Assembly (NCBI GenBank): GCA_021846515.1
Contig: JAJZWU010000007.1
Coordinates: 1 to 64,000, forward strand
DNA from: Actinomycetes bacterium
Lineage (GTDB): Bacteria > Actinomycetota > Acidimicrobiia > Acidimicrobiales > JAMCPL01
DNA length: 64,000 bases
Direction: 5' to 3'
Positions 53,165 to 61,420 of the stretch are shown here, one piece after another (positions within the stretch are counted from its first letter, which is position 1; every line of letters starts with the position of its first letter). The translations under genes were made by a program, and so were the position numbers. The notes beneath the pieces were generated by a model that made no database searches, was not told the DNA's origin, and saw nothing but the letters and a program-made list of their open reading frames with translations.

Positions 53165-53197
53165 ACATCCTCCCCGCACTTACGGACGGGGCTTGCG
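53165..53197. other. GC-rich hairpin resembling an IS200/IS605-type element end
   Basis: In the 121-nt gap between convergent menE and the GNAT gene, CACATCC is followed by CCCCG (53172-53176), a 10-nt loop and CGGGG (53187-53191), then CTTGCGCTCC. This resembles the terminal hairpins of IS200/IS605-family elements. No transposase or tnpB fragment was found nearby. It could also act as a terminator, but it lacks a T-run on either strand. Confidence 0.35.
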
Positions 53198-53208
53198 CTC
53201 CCGCCTGG

Positions 53209-53811
53209 TCACATAGGCCGTCGTATCATAGGCCATACCGTCGGAGTACCCCTACCCACTGATAGCTCCCTGACGACCTCAAAACCATGTGAACGGTAGA
53301 ATGGGATATTGCGCTCCTTGGAGGACTCCAGATACGCAGGCATCCCGGCACTGTCACATTTTTCCAATACCGGCCGGATAAGAGATGACCCAATACCGTG
53401 TCCCTGCAGGTCAGGTACTACTCCCAAGGTGGAAAGATACCAGTGTTCTTCGCGCGGCTTGGATGCCTCAATTTTTGCCAGCAGCCTGGACACCTTGATT
53501 GAGTCCCTACTCAAAGCATATGGTATGACCGGAAGAAGCTTAAAGAGATCCAACAGACCGGCTTGTGTCTTTCCGGGAGGAGGCAACCATATTGCAGCTC
53601 CCATGTGATCACCTGTAGTCCATACTTCACCATGATCTATATAGCCATAACCGGTAAGAAGGGCTGTAAAGAACTTGGCCAAGCCAACTCGTCTGTAGCG
53701 AGTGTAATGAAAAACAAACGCAGCGACAGGGTCATCGAAAAATGCCGAACATAGAGCATCAACTATCCCCTTCACGTCCGAACGACCCGCTTCACGCATA
53801 CCGTAATCCAC
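53209..53811 (-). CDS. GNAT-family N-acetyltransferase
   Basis: 200 residues. The acetyl-CoA-binding motif A is LGVVPDLQGHGIGSSLI near residue 127, followed by a motif B region with YLESSKERNIPFYRSHGFE. The N-terminal DVKGIVDALCSAFFDDP is typical. The acyl acceptor is unknown. The GTG start shares a base with the yqgE stop (TAGTG), so it is the last gene of the moxR-to-GNAT run. Confidence 0.9.
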   Translation of the reverse strand: MDYGMREAGRSDVKGIVDALCSAFFDDPVAAFVFHYTRYRRVGLAKFFTALLTGYGYIDHGEVWTTGDHMGAAIWLPPPGKTQAGLLDLFKLLPVIPYALSRDSIKVSRLLAKIEASKPREEHWYLSTLGVVPDLQGHGIGSSLIRPVLEKCDSAGMPAYLESSKERNIPFYRSHGFEVVRELSVGRGTPTVWPMIRRPM

Positions 53812-54413
53812 TAGTTCAACCTGGGGTGCAATGGATAGTTTGCAACCATAGCCAAGCTGCCTCCCTGCCTGAACAAAACATCATGCCATAGGTTATCCGG
53901 CTGTGACGTAAATACGTCACCAGTCAATGAATCTACAGCAAACCAAGCGCCGGCATCTATCTCCTCTTCGAGTTGGTTTGCATCCCAGCCCGCATAACCC
54001 ATAAAAATACGCAATGACTCAATGCGGCTGTCGGTTAATTGGTCCATGTCTACTGCATATATATCATTGAATAGGTAATTCATCGGCTGTTTATAGATTC
54101 TATCGTCAAACTCACCTTCTACCGCATCTAAAAAATTCATAATATCAGGGCTCGCAGCACGACCAAGAGCTATTACGGACTGAGGAGAGACCGGACCACC
54201 GACAAAAACTACTGCCGGATTGCTGATTGCCGCAACTCCCTTCAAACTACGAAATGCTCCTGTCACTGAAGTCATCGTTGGTTGATTAAGAACCACTCCA
54301 ATGGCTCCACTCTCTCCATGCTCCAGCATGAGCACTACGCTTCTGTTGAAGTTGGAATCAACCAACTTCGGCGAGGCTACAATGAGTGTTCCAGCCAGAT
54401 ATTTACTCCTCAT
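53811..54413 (-). CDS. YqgE/AlgH family protein (DUF179)
   Basis: 200 residues. The fold begins with YLAGTLIVASPKLVDSNFNRSVVLMLEHGESGAIGVVLNQP split over residues 5-45, where the NRSVVLMLEH and GVVLNQP phrases are diagnostic. FVGGPVSPQS and IFMGYAGWDANQLEEEI follow. The biochemical function of the family is not established. Its ATG overlaps the transglutaminase stop (ATGA). Confidence 0.93.
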   Translation of the reverse strand: MRSKYLAGTLIVASPKLVDSNFNRSVVLMLEHGESGAIGVVLNQPTMTSVTGAFRSLKGVAAISNPAVVFVGGPVSPQSVIALGRAASPDIMNFLDAVEGEFDDRIYKQPMNYLFNDIYAVDMDQLTDSRIESLRIFMGYAGWDANQLEEEIDAGAWFAVDSLTGDVFTSQPDNLWHDVLFRQGGSLAMVANYPLHPRLN

Positions 54414-56680
54414 TTCATGCTACCAGCAGACTTGATGTTCCTGGCAAGGTGCCTTGAAAGAATATCCAGCTCCCTGGCACATTGCGGAGTCATCGTCGTA
54501 GTACCATACTGGTCCTCTTCTAGTATACGGCAGAACAGCTCCAGGTCATCTGGTGATACGCGACCAGCCAACCTACCTGTATACTCCCTAAGTGACTCGT
54601 ATGGATATCGACTTATGCCCGCTCTGGCCCCCTTACGCTCTATCCTGTAAAGCGCCCGAAGCGCAGGGGCGGTCTGGCGGCGCCTTTTGGTACCTACCAG
54701 CACCAAAGAGAATGCCACTAAGAGAAAAGGTATCCAAACAAGCGGATCTATAACAACATGCCCCGCGTCTACGGCGGCACCCTCCATGTACTTGCCTATA
54801 CTGTGTACAATGACCGAACCGGGCGATGGATTTGCCAGCGGAACGTGAGCGGTTGGGTCAAAACTCTGCCATCCAATACCGGGAAACCATACCTGCACCC
54901 ATGCATGTGCATCTTTAGCCTGCACCTCGTAAAGATCCGTTATAGGGTTATAAGGACCCGGTACATAACCGACTGCTTCACGTGCCGGGACTCCAAGCAA
55001 TCTCAGCATAACCGCAAGAGACGTAGATATCTGCTCACAATACCCGGCGTGGGTATGAAAGATAAATTGATTTACGGCATCCTGACCGGGAAGTAGCGGT
55101 GGTATGTCGGTAGTGTACTTTACATGGTGAGCCATCCAATTCTCAAGATCTTTCACCTCAGCATAGACAGAGGTAGCCCCTCGCACAATCGAATGAGTCA
55201 GCCTGTCAAGCTCCAGATACCTGGAAGTCGGAGATGGTAACTGAGTATAGGTAGTGAGCTCACTGCCTGATAACCCAAAATTAGTGATTCCCGTAATAGA
55301 TTGACCATTTACCTGAATCGTCACTTTGGCGGTCTTTGGATATGTAGTACGGCCATTACCAAGACGACTCGCAGCAGCCAATTCAGCCGGTGTAGCTCTG
55401 GTGGAATTCGATACCACAGTGTATATCGTACCATGTCCCATGGCGTAGCCGGTCCTAATAGAACGCCCCGGGCCAATATATAAGGCATTTCCGTTAAACC
55501 ATATCTGAGACCTATGTTCGGCTCCAAAGATCAAGCTGGGTATCGATTGCTGTATGTAGAAGGTCTGGATCTGCGTAGACGAGGAAGGGTCAGCTGCCCC
55601 TGTTCCATTACCCTGCAATAAGAACGTCCCACCAGATGCAGAACCAGATACAGAGCCTGTTGATGGCGGACTGTTGTCTCTGCCCAGCGGTACAGACAGT
55701 CCCAATCCCTCTGCAGGTTGCGGTATAGTAAACTCCGGACCACCGCTAATCTTTGTAACCTTGCTGGTATCGCTTGTCCAGCTAACCCCATTCCAATGAT
55801 CAAAGGTCTCTCCCAGCCAGTATCCAGGAGCAGTCGCTCTTACCCGCATAACGACAGTATTACCGAGGTTACCACGTACGGCCAGATTCAACGGTCCGTC
55901 AAAACCAAGGTAACCTCCCACACCAAGCCGGCCAGTTGGGCTTCCTGAACGAGCAGGTAACTGGCCGTTGGAACCTCCTGAAGATATCAGGTTTGGAGTA
56001 GGTAAGTGCAAATCATGCGCAATCGAATGAGGAAAGGCAATCGAATGTTCTGCCTGAGGGGAGGGTAGAAAAACCAGGATAATCAAAGCTACCAGCATGG
56101 CCACAGCCATTACTGCTGCTGTCATGGGTACCCCAAGCATCCTTAATCTTGCATCTGAATCATGTGACCAAGAAGTAACAAGACTATACCCGCAGAGAAA
56201 AACCCATACCACAACGAACACACCAAAATTGATACCGGTAGCCTGAGCCGCTCCCACCGCCATCAGGGTGGCTGAGCCGGCTATTGAAAACATAAGATCG
56301 CGACGTGCTCTAACGTCAAAAGAGTGTAATATCTGCATAAGTGTAAAGAGAACTGCAAGTGGAGCCTCGACTGAACCGATGGTCACAATGCCCTGTTCCG
56401 TGGAGACGGTATGAAAAAACGACAAAAACGCAAGTATCGCACCCAACGCAAGCAACAATTTCAGCCAGCCATAAGTTTTATTCCTGCCAAAATAGGAGTA
56501 AGCCATCCCGGCAGTTATTCCGATTGAAGCACCCAAAGTGAAGGGTAGCGTTAACTCCCCCTCGTACTGGCAGGCAAACAAACTTGTCAGCACCGCAGCC
56601 CAAACAGATACCCTGAGCATAACAGAGCGCTCTGGGATACCTGGATAATTTGCGCGTTTTACAAATTCAACAAATTTCAT
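54410..56680 (-). CDS. Membrane transglutaminase-like protein (DUF3488/TgpA type)
   Basis: 756 residues. Six or seven membrane segments lie in residues 25-210 and one near 645-663. Between them is an extracytoplasmic transglutaminase-like domain whose triad is Cys548 (GYCEQ), His592 (DAHAWVQVW) and Asp608 (SFDPT). A Gly/Ser-rich stretch lies at 335-370. A cytoplasmic tail with two Cys follows the last span. The set MoxR, DUF58 and this protein is a widespread conserved unit whose targets are mostly unknown. It starts 8 nt after the DUF58 stop. Confidence 0.93.
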   Translation of the reverse strand: MKFVEFVKRANYPGIPERSVMLRVSVWAAVLTSLFACQYEGELTLPFTLGASIGITAGMAYSYFGRNKTYGWLKLLLALGAILAFLSFFHTVSTEQGIVTIGSVEAPLAVLFTLMQILHSFDVRARRDLMFSIAGSATLMAVGAAQATGINFGVFVVVWVFLCGYSLVTSWSHDSDARLRMLGVPMTAAVMAVAMLVALIILVFLPSPQAEHSIAFPHSIAHDLHLPTPNLISSGGSNGQLPARSGSPTGRLGVGGYLGFDGPLNLAVRGNLGNTVVMRVRATAPGYWLGETFDHWNGVSWTSDTSKVTKISGGPEFTIPQPAEGLGLSVPLGRDNSPPSTGSVSGSASGGTFLLQGNGTGAADPSSSTQIQTFYIQQSIPSLIFGAEHRSQIWFNGNALYIGPGRSIRTGYAMGHGTIYTVVSNSTRATPAELAAASRLGNGRTTYPKTAKVTIQVNGQSITGITNFGLSGSELTTYTQLPSPTSRYLELDRLTHSIVRGATSVYAEVKDLENWMAHHVKYTTDIPPLLPGQDAVNQFIFHTHAGYCEQISTSLAVMLRLLGVPAREAVGYVPGPYNPITDLYEVQAKDAHAWVQVWFPGIGWQSFDPTAHVPLANPSPGSVIVHSIGKYMEGAAVDAGHVVIDPLVWIPFLLVAFSLVLVGTKRRRQTAPALRALYRIERKGARAGISRYPYESLREYTGRLAGRVSPDDLELFCRILEEDQYGTTTMTPQCARELDILSRHLARNIKSAGSMK

Positions 56681-56688
56681 TTATAATC

Positions 56689-57597
56689 TTACCGCGATTC
56701 AGTATCGTAAGACGACTCGCAGACTGCCCTGGACAGCCTACGTCCTGCCGTCCTGGAGTCACGTATTATTCCCTGCACGCGACCGTGTGGCTCAAAGGTG
56801 TACATCACTACAGGCTTACCGGAACGTATAGCCGCCTCAGATAACCCCATACACTCCTGTGCAATACCATCCGCTTCAACCACATTATCCGGGAGCCGGA
56901 CATCAAGCAATAGCGGGGAACTATGTTGCTTATCGCGCTCCTTTACCATCATCTTCCCCATGTGCGCAGTTGCCGGCCAATGTATATCTCTCGGAGTATC
57001 TCCGGGCACATATTCCCGGATACCTCTCTGGTCACCCCCATATGATGCGCCATTCCCGGCTCCATCCTCATTTGTAGCATTAAACAGCATAGCCGACCGT
57101 TTACTACGAGGCAATATGTATATAGGGCGTTCCAAGTTTATAGTGATATATTTATGCCACCAGAGAATACCAAATGGCCAAGAGGTAGAAACGTCCAAAT
57201 GAAGATGATCTGTTACGCCGCGATAACGCGCAGATAAAAGATACTCACCTCGTTCAGTATTGAAGCTGGAGAGCGACAGGCCAACGTAATCATGCTCATC
57301 ATGGCATAGACTTAATCGCGCTGAGTGGTTCATCCAGAATACAATCACACCACTACTCCCGGCTACAATATCTTCCGGCATGGCGACAACTCTCAATCTC
57401 AGCAACCAGCAGATCACTGCCGGAGCAAGGAGACCAATAACTGCAAACCCTCCAATCAACACCCCAAGGACCTGAACCCATCCAGATCCACTTTGATGAG
57501 CGACTCCCCCCCAGGACAGAAGAATGGTAGCTGCAATCACAAAGGGAAGGAAGCTGCGTGCTGGTCGTGGAAGCCCAGGGGAAGCCCACCCAGTCAT
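56689..57597 (-). CDS. DUF58 protein, vWA-like
   Basis: 302 residues from the ATG at 57597, which has GAGGTG six nt upstream; a GTG at 57606 is also in frame. Two membrane segments occupy about residues 13-60. The DUF58 core YGGDQRGIREYVPGDTPRDIHW (split by turns) and KMMVKERDKQHSSPLLLDVRL follow, the latter leading into a von Willebrand A-like region with a partial metal site. It lies between moxR and the transglutaminase gene, its usual partners. Confidence 0.92.
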   Translation of the reverse strand: MTGWASPGLPRPARSFLPFVIAATILLSWGGVAHQSGSGWVQVLGVLIGGFAVIGLLAPAVICWLLRLRVVAMPEDIVAGSSGVIVFWMNHSARLSLCHDEHDYVGLSLSSFNTERGEYLLSARYRGVTDHLHLDVSTSWPFGILWWHKYITINLERPIYILPRSKRSAMLFNATNEDGAGNGASYGGDQRGIREYVPGDTPRDIHWPATAHMGKMMVKERDKQHSSPLLLDVRLPDNVVEADGIAQECMGLSEAAIRSGKPVVMYTFEPHGRVQGIIRDSRTAGRRLSRAVCESSYDTESR

Positions 57598-57649
57598 GAA
57601 TTGCACCTCGACATCTTCATGGAGGAGAGTGCTCTGAGTCTCTGTTTGG

Positions 57650-58672
57650 TCATGGGCGAGGCATCTCCAGGGTAGCCAGACATTCTGTCACCACATCCAT
57701 ACCTGACATGCCATCAGCAAGTATGCGATGATGCAACACCCCATGTGCCACTGCCTTGACATCATCAGGAGTTACATAAGTCCGGCCAGCTACAACGGCA
57801 TATGCCTGAGCAACACGGGTGAGGTTCAAAGATGCCCTGGGACTGGCGCCCAACACTACACTCTTGTGCGAACGGGTTTTACGTATCAGCCGCACCACCA
57901 TCTCGGCGACTTTATCCGATACCGTGACAGAAGCAACCGCATCTCTGGCAAACTGCCACCCATAAGTATCGCAGACTGCCACAATACTCTCGAGTGCCCT
58001 TTCTCCACCGCGGAGTTGAGAGACATCAATCTCGGTGGCTTCATCCGGATATCCTATGGTAGTGCATATGCCGAAGCGATCTAGCTGGCTCTCCACAAGA
58101 GGAAATGTCCCCAGTTCTGAGAGAGGATTCTGAGTTGCAACAACCAGGTGAGGCGAGGGAAGCGGAAGCGTCTGACCATCTATCGTCACATGCCTCTCCG
58201 CCATAGCTTCGAGTAACGCAGCCTGGGTTCTGGGTGGTGTCCTGTTCAGCTCATCGAAGAGAACAATATTTGCGAAAAGAGGACCTGTACGTATCTGCCA
58301 CTGGCTCTTGTCTGGCATATAAACAGACACACCTGTAATGTCGGAAGGCAACAAATCTGGATGACCCTGCACCCTGCTATGAGTTGCCTGTACAGATAAT
58401 GCCATCGCCTTTGCAAGCAATGTCTTACCCACACCGGGGATGTCTTCTATAAGCAGATTTGACCCGCTAAGCATAGCCAGTATGGCGGCAAGCACTGCAT
58501 GATCAGAGCCAAGAAGCACTTTGGATATGGTAGTTTTCAACGATGCTGCTACTTCCATTGTAAAGGCATAAGGATCATTCCCAACAGTGCGGTCTTGGGT
58601 GCCGTTATCCGATGTATGATCCAATTCGCCACTCACCATGACAGTTGATACGCTTTTGCTCCATGCCTCCAC
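57650..58672 (-). CDS. MoxR-family AAA+ ATPase
   Basis: 340 residues. Walker A is PGVGKTLLAKAMA near residue 79, Walker B is NIVLFDELNRTPP, and the MoxR-specific segments ATQNPLSELGTFPLVESQLDRF (two phrases) and LGASPRASL are present. MoxR proteins act as chaperone-like ATPases with vWA or DUF58 partners. The first 45 residues are an extension. The GTG at 58672 follows a TACTAT hexamer by 6 nt and no ribosome binding site, which suggests a leaderless start. It is the first gene of the minus-strand run through to the GNAT gene. Confidence 0.95.
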   Translation of the reverse strand: MEAWSKSVSTVMVSGELDHTSDNGTQDRTVGNDPYAFTMEVAASLKTTISKVLLGSDHAVLAAILAMLSGSNLLIEDIPGVGKTLLAKAMALSVQATHSRVQGHPDLLPSDITGVSVYMPDKSQWQIRTGPLFANIVLFDELNRTPPRTQAALLEAMAERHVTIDGQTLPLPSPHLVVATQNPLSELGTFPLVESQLDRFGICTTIGYPDEATEIDVSQLRGGERALESIVAVCDTYGWQFARDAVASVTVSDKVAEMVVRLIRKTRSHKSVVLGASPRASLNLTRVAQAYAVVAGRTYVTPDDVKAVAHGVLHHRILADGMSGMDVVTECLATLEMPRP

Positions 58673-58678
58673 AACTAT

Positions 58679-58684
58679 ATAGTA
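58679..58684 (-). promoter_or_regulatory. -10 box before moxR
   Basis: Read on the minus strand this is TACTAT, ending 6 nt before the GTG start of the MoxR gene. The flanks are AT-rich. No ribosome binding site is present. Confidence 0.4.
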
Positions 58685-58755
58685 GTATATAAGTAGATAG
58701 GATAAAACATCATATCTCCATGGACAGCTCTTTGGGGGTTATTGCCGGACAAGAA

Positions 58756-59958
58756 TCAGTAGAGAGAACGAAACACCATACCGGTTCGTGGCTTAGGCCA
58801 AAAATAGGTACTCTTTGGTGGCATGCGCTTTTTATCATGAGCATACGAGGCAATCTGCGATACCGTAACCGGTCTCATCAAAATTGCAAGGTCGGCCTTA
58901 CCTGTATTGACACTTTCAATGGCCGTAGCAGGCTCACTGGTATATGACACGTCACTATCCGGGATGCCCAGAGTAGACAACACCTGCCTGATAATTGACG
59001 ACTCCACTACCGACTCGTCACGCGGGTTCTTCCGGGTAAGTTCAAACATTTTACCATTCAGCACCAAAACCATACGACACTGACCGGCCAGAGATATGGC
59101 CGACTCACTACCGGCAGGATCAAATGGAACAACTTCATACAAAGCTTTGAACCCTTCAATGATGTCTACCTGCGAAACGGTATCCGCTGAGGACAATTTG
59201 ACAAGTCTATGTATGGGCATCACTGTCATCTCCTCTTCGGATAGTTCCACGATATAAGCCATGACCAGCCCAGAACCGTCACCCATGCCCCCAGAAGGTG
59301 GATCTGGTGCTTCCCTGCTATATGCAAGTGCTGTCTCGAAACGATGATGCCCATCAGCAATCACAACGACGCTGGACTCGATCAGATCACGTATTTTGGA
59401 TATGGTGCCGGCATCCGAGATAGTCCATATCTCGTGGACAACAGCATCAGAATCTACACCAACCCCTGCCGGAGCGGTCGACAGGAGATCACCGCAAAGA
59501 GGGGCAAGCCCAGTTGCCAGCGAAAGTCCCCATATAGGCGAGATATTGGCCTGGCAATGTCTTAGCAGTTCAAGACGATCGGTCTTATCCTTGGAAATTG
59601 TTTCTTCATGCGGCAGGATACCTTCGCCGGGTTCTTCCAGCCCCAGCGCCCCCATTATACCTGTGGTAGCCTGTCCATCCGGAGATGTCATCCTGTATAC
59701 GTACAGGCATGGAGTGGGATCGCGTATAACTACTTTGTCCTCGATCCAGCCGCGCCACACAGACGCAGCGTGTTCATAGCGATTTGGATAGCTGGCATCC
59801 TCTGATGGCAACTCGACATGAATGGCATTTGCTCTGCTTCGATTGGCATATATTTGGCGTTGGTCGGGGCCGATGATGTCATATGGAGGACATATGACAT
59901 CATTTAATGATATGGAGGGTGCATAACGCAACCCGCTGAAAGGTTCAAAAGAAGGCAT
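58756..59958 (-). CDS. DUF1015 family protein
   Basis: 400 residues from the Met at 59958 (MPSFEPFSGLRYAP); the longer frame to 60108 adds 50 residues, rich in Arg, Lys and Trp, that do not fit. Typical phrases are CPPYDIIGPDQRQIY, ANAIHVELP, VVIADGHHRFETALAY and AILMRPVTVSQI. The family has no settled function; the conserved DGHHR segment suggests a catalytic or metal-binding role. No strong ribosome binding site was seen. It stands alone between moxR and a divergent nitronate monooxygenase gene. Confidence 0.9.
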   Translation of the reverse strand: MPSFEPFSGLRYAPSISLNDVICPPYDIIGPDQRQIYANRSRANAIHVELPSEDASYPNRYEHAASVWRGWIEDKVVIRDPTPCLYVYRMTSPDGQATTGIMGALGLEEPGEGILPHEETISKDKTDRLELLRHCQANISPIWGLSLATGLAPLCGDLLSTAPAGVGVDSDAVVHEIWTISDAGTISKIRDLIESSVVVIADGHHRFETALAYSREAPDPPSGGMGDGSGLVMAYIVELSEEEMTVMPIHRLVKLSSADTVSQVDIIEGFKALYEVVPFDPAGSESAISLAGQCRMVLVLNGKMFELTRKNPRDESVVESSIIRQVLSTLGIPDSDVSYTSEPATAIESVNTGKADLAILMRPVTVSQIASYAHDKKRMPPKSTYFWPKPRTGMVFRSLY

Positions 59959-60295
59959 AGTTACATAGTTACCACATACTGAGCTCCATAACCAATTGCA
60001 CAGCCACACTTCGTTCTGTCCTAGCATTTCTACCATGCGTTCCTTCCCTCGTCCGGCAACCCTCAATCGTTTCATCTTCCTATCCCTTCCTGATGACAAC
60101 CCCACCAAACCTATCGCCGGCAGCTCTCGCAGACCCTACCGTCCCTTCCTCCCGGGGATTTGACTGGCGGCATAATACTCACATTGATATAGTTATAGAG
60201 AGAGTCAGTAAGCAATAATCTGACCGGAAAACCTCGGGGCTGCAGGACAACCTTGCAGCCAACGAGCCAACAAGAACAAAAGTAAAAGGAGACAA
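59959..60295. promoter_or_regulatory. Divergent region with a strong hairpin
   Basis: 337 nt between DUF1015 and the nitronate monooxygenase gene. The only clear element is a hairpin at 60238-60260: GGCTGCAGG, loop ACAA, CCTTGCAGCC, with one bulged base. It lies in the probable 5' leader of the plus-strand gene, 26 nt before its AAAGGAG site. No T-run follows, so a simple terminator is unlikely. No tRNA or riboswitch consensus was recognised. Confidence 0.5.
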
Positions 60296-61420
60296 GTGGC
60301 AAAGACTATATGTGAACTGCTGGGAATAGAGTATCCGTTACTTGCTTTCAGCCACTGCAGAGACGTTGTGGCAGCCGTATCGAAAGCAGGAGGCATGGGC
60401 GTGCTGGGGGCTGTAAGCTACACCCCGGATGAACTCGAGATAGAGCTAAAATGGATTGAAGGTCAGATTGGTAATCTACCATATGGCGTAGATGTTCTAA
60501 TCCCGGCCAGCCTGAAGGGACTCGAGAACCTTAAGCCTGAGGACCTACAGGGAATAGACATAAAATCGCTTCTCCCCGCCGAACAGGTAAAATTCCTTGA
60601 CAATCTACTCTCCCAGTACGGTATCCCGGAGTTGACAGAGGAGCAAGAAGCATCTGGCGAATTGGGGAGGCTCTCACTGCCGACAACGCTGGCAGACATT
60701 GGGCTCAGGCATCCAATAAAGCTCATAGCCAGCGCGCTGGGACCGCCGCCAGCCAAACTCGTGGAAGACGCACACAATGCTGGAGTGCTAGTGGTCGCGT
60801 TGGCTGGCACCAAGGAGCATGCCGTGAGGCAGAAGGAGGCAGGCGTAGATATTATCGTTGCGCAAGGTACTGAGGCAGGAGGCCACACTGGGCAAATCGG
60901 GACTATGGTACTGGTTCCTGAGGTAGTGGATGCGGTATATCCTACTCCGGTACTTGCTGCCGGTGGAATAGCTACCGGTCGCCAAATGGCAGCCGCAATG
61001 GCTTTGGGTGCGCAAGGTGTCTGGACTGGCTCGGTATGGCTAACCACCGAAGAGGCGGAGACCAATCCTGTAGTGAAGCAGAAGTTCCTAGAAGCATCAT
61101 CCAGCGATACAATAAGGTCACGCTCCAGGACGGGAAAGCCGGCGCGCCAATTGAAGAGCGCATGGACAAACGCATGGGAGTCACCCGATAGTCCAGGTAC
61201 ATTACCCATGCCGATGCAGCCGCTACTGGTACAAGAAGCCATTGAGAGGATCGACAAGGCAGCTATCTCAGGAAATGAGGGAGCTAAAGAACTGGCCAAT
61301 TATTTCGTCGGGCAGGTAGTCGGTATGCTCAATTCCGTCAAACCTACCAGGCAGGTAGTACTGGACATCATCCATGAATATGTCGATACTATCCAGGAAT
61401 TACATGAACTACTACAATAG
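60296..61420 (+). CDS. Nitronate monooxygenase / 2-nitropropane dioxygenase-like flavoprotein
   Basis: 374 residues from a GTG at 60296 with AAAAGGAG upstream. An FMN-binding TIM barrel with SKAGGMGVLGAVSYTPDEL, VDIIVAQGTEAGGHTGQIG and VLAAGGIATGRQMAAAMALGAQGVWTGS in parts. The family oxidises nitronates or related compounds; some members have other substrates. A segment of about 60 residues near 65-130 (LKPEDLQGIDIKSLL) is longer than in the simplest members. Its stop abuts the stop of the convergent glycosyltransferase gene with no gap. Confidence 0.88.
   Translation: MAKTICELLGIEYPLLAFSHCRDVVAAVSKAGGMGVLGAVSYTPDELEIELKWIEGQIGNLPYGVDVLIPASLKGLENLKPEDLQGIDIKSLLPAEQVKFLDNLLSQYGIPELTEEQEASGELGRLSLPTTLADIGLRHPIKLIASALGPPPAKLVEDAHNAGVLVVALAGTKEHAVRQKEAGVDIIVAQGTEAGGHTGQIGTMVLVPEVVDAVYPTPVLAAGGIATGRQMAAAMALGAQGVWTGSVWLTTEEAETNPVVKQKFLEASSSDTIRSRSRTGKPARQLKSAWTNAWESPDSPGTLPMPMQPLLVQEAIERIDKAAISGNEGAKELANYFVGQVVGMLNSVKPTRQVVLDIIHEYVDTIQELHELLQ

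Noticed and set aside
53165-53197. Bidirectional rho-independent terminator
   Set aside because: The stem is GC-rich but neither strand shows a following T-run; kept only as an alternative.
58756-60108. Longer start for the DUF1015 protein at 60108
   Set aside because: The extra 50 residues are Arg/Lys/Trp-rich and unlike the family; the normal N-terminus begins at 59958.
60109-60295. tRNA or small RNA gene
   Set aside because: The hairpin at 60238 does not extend to a cloverleaf and no CCA or anticodon arm could be placed.
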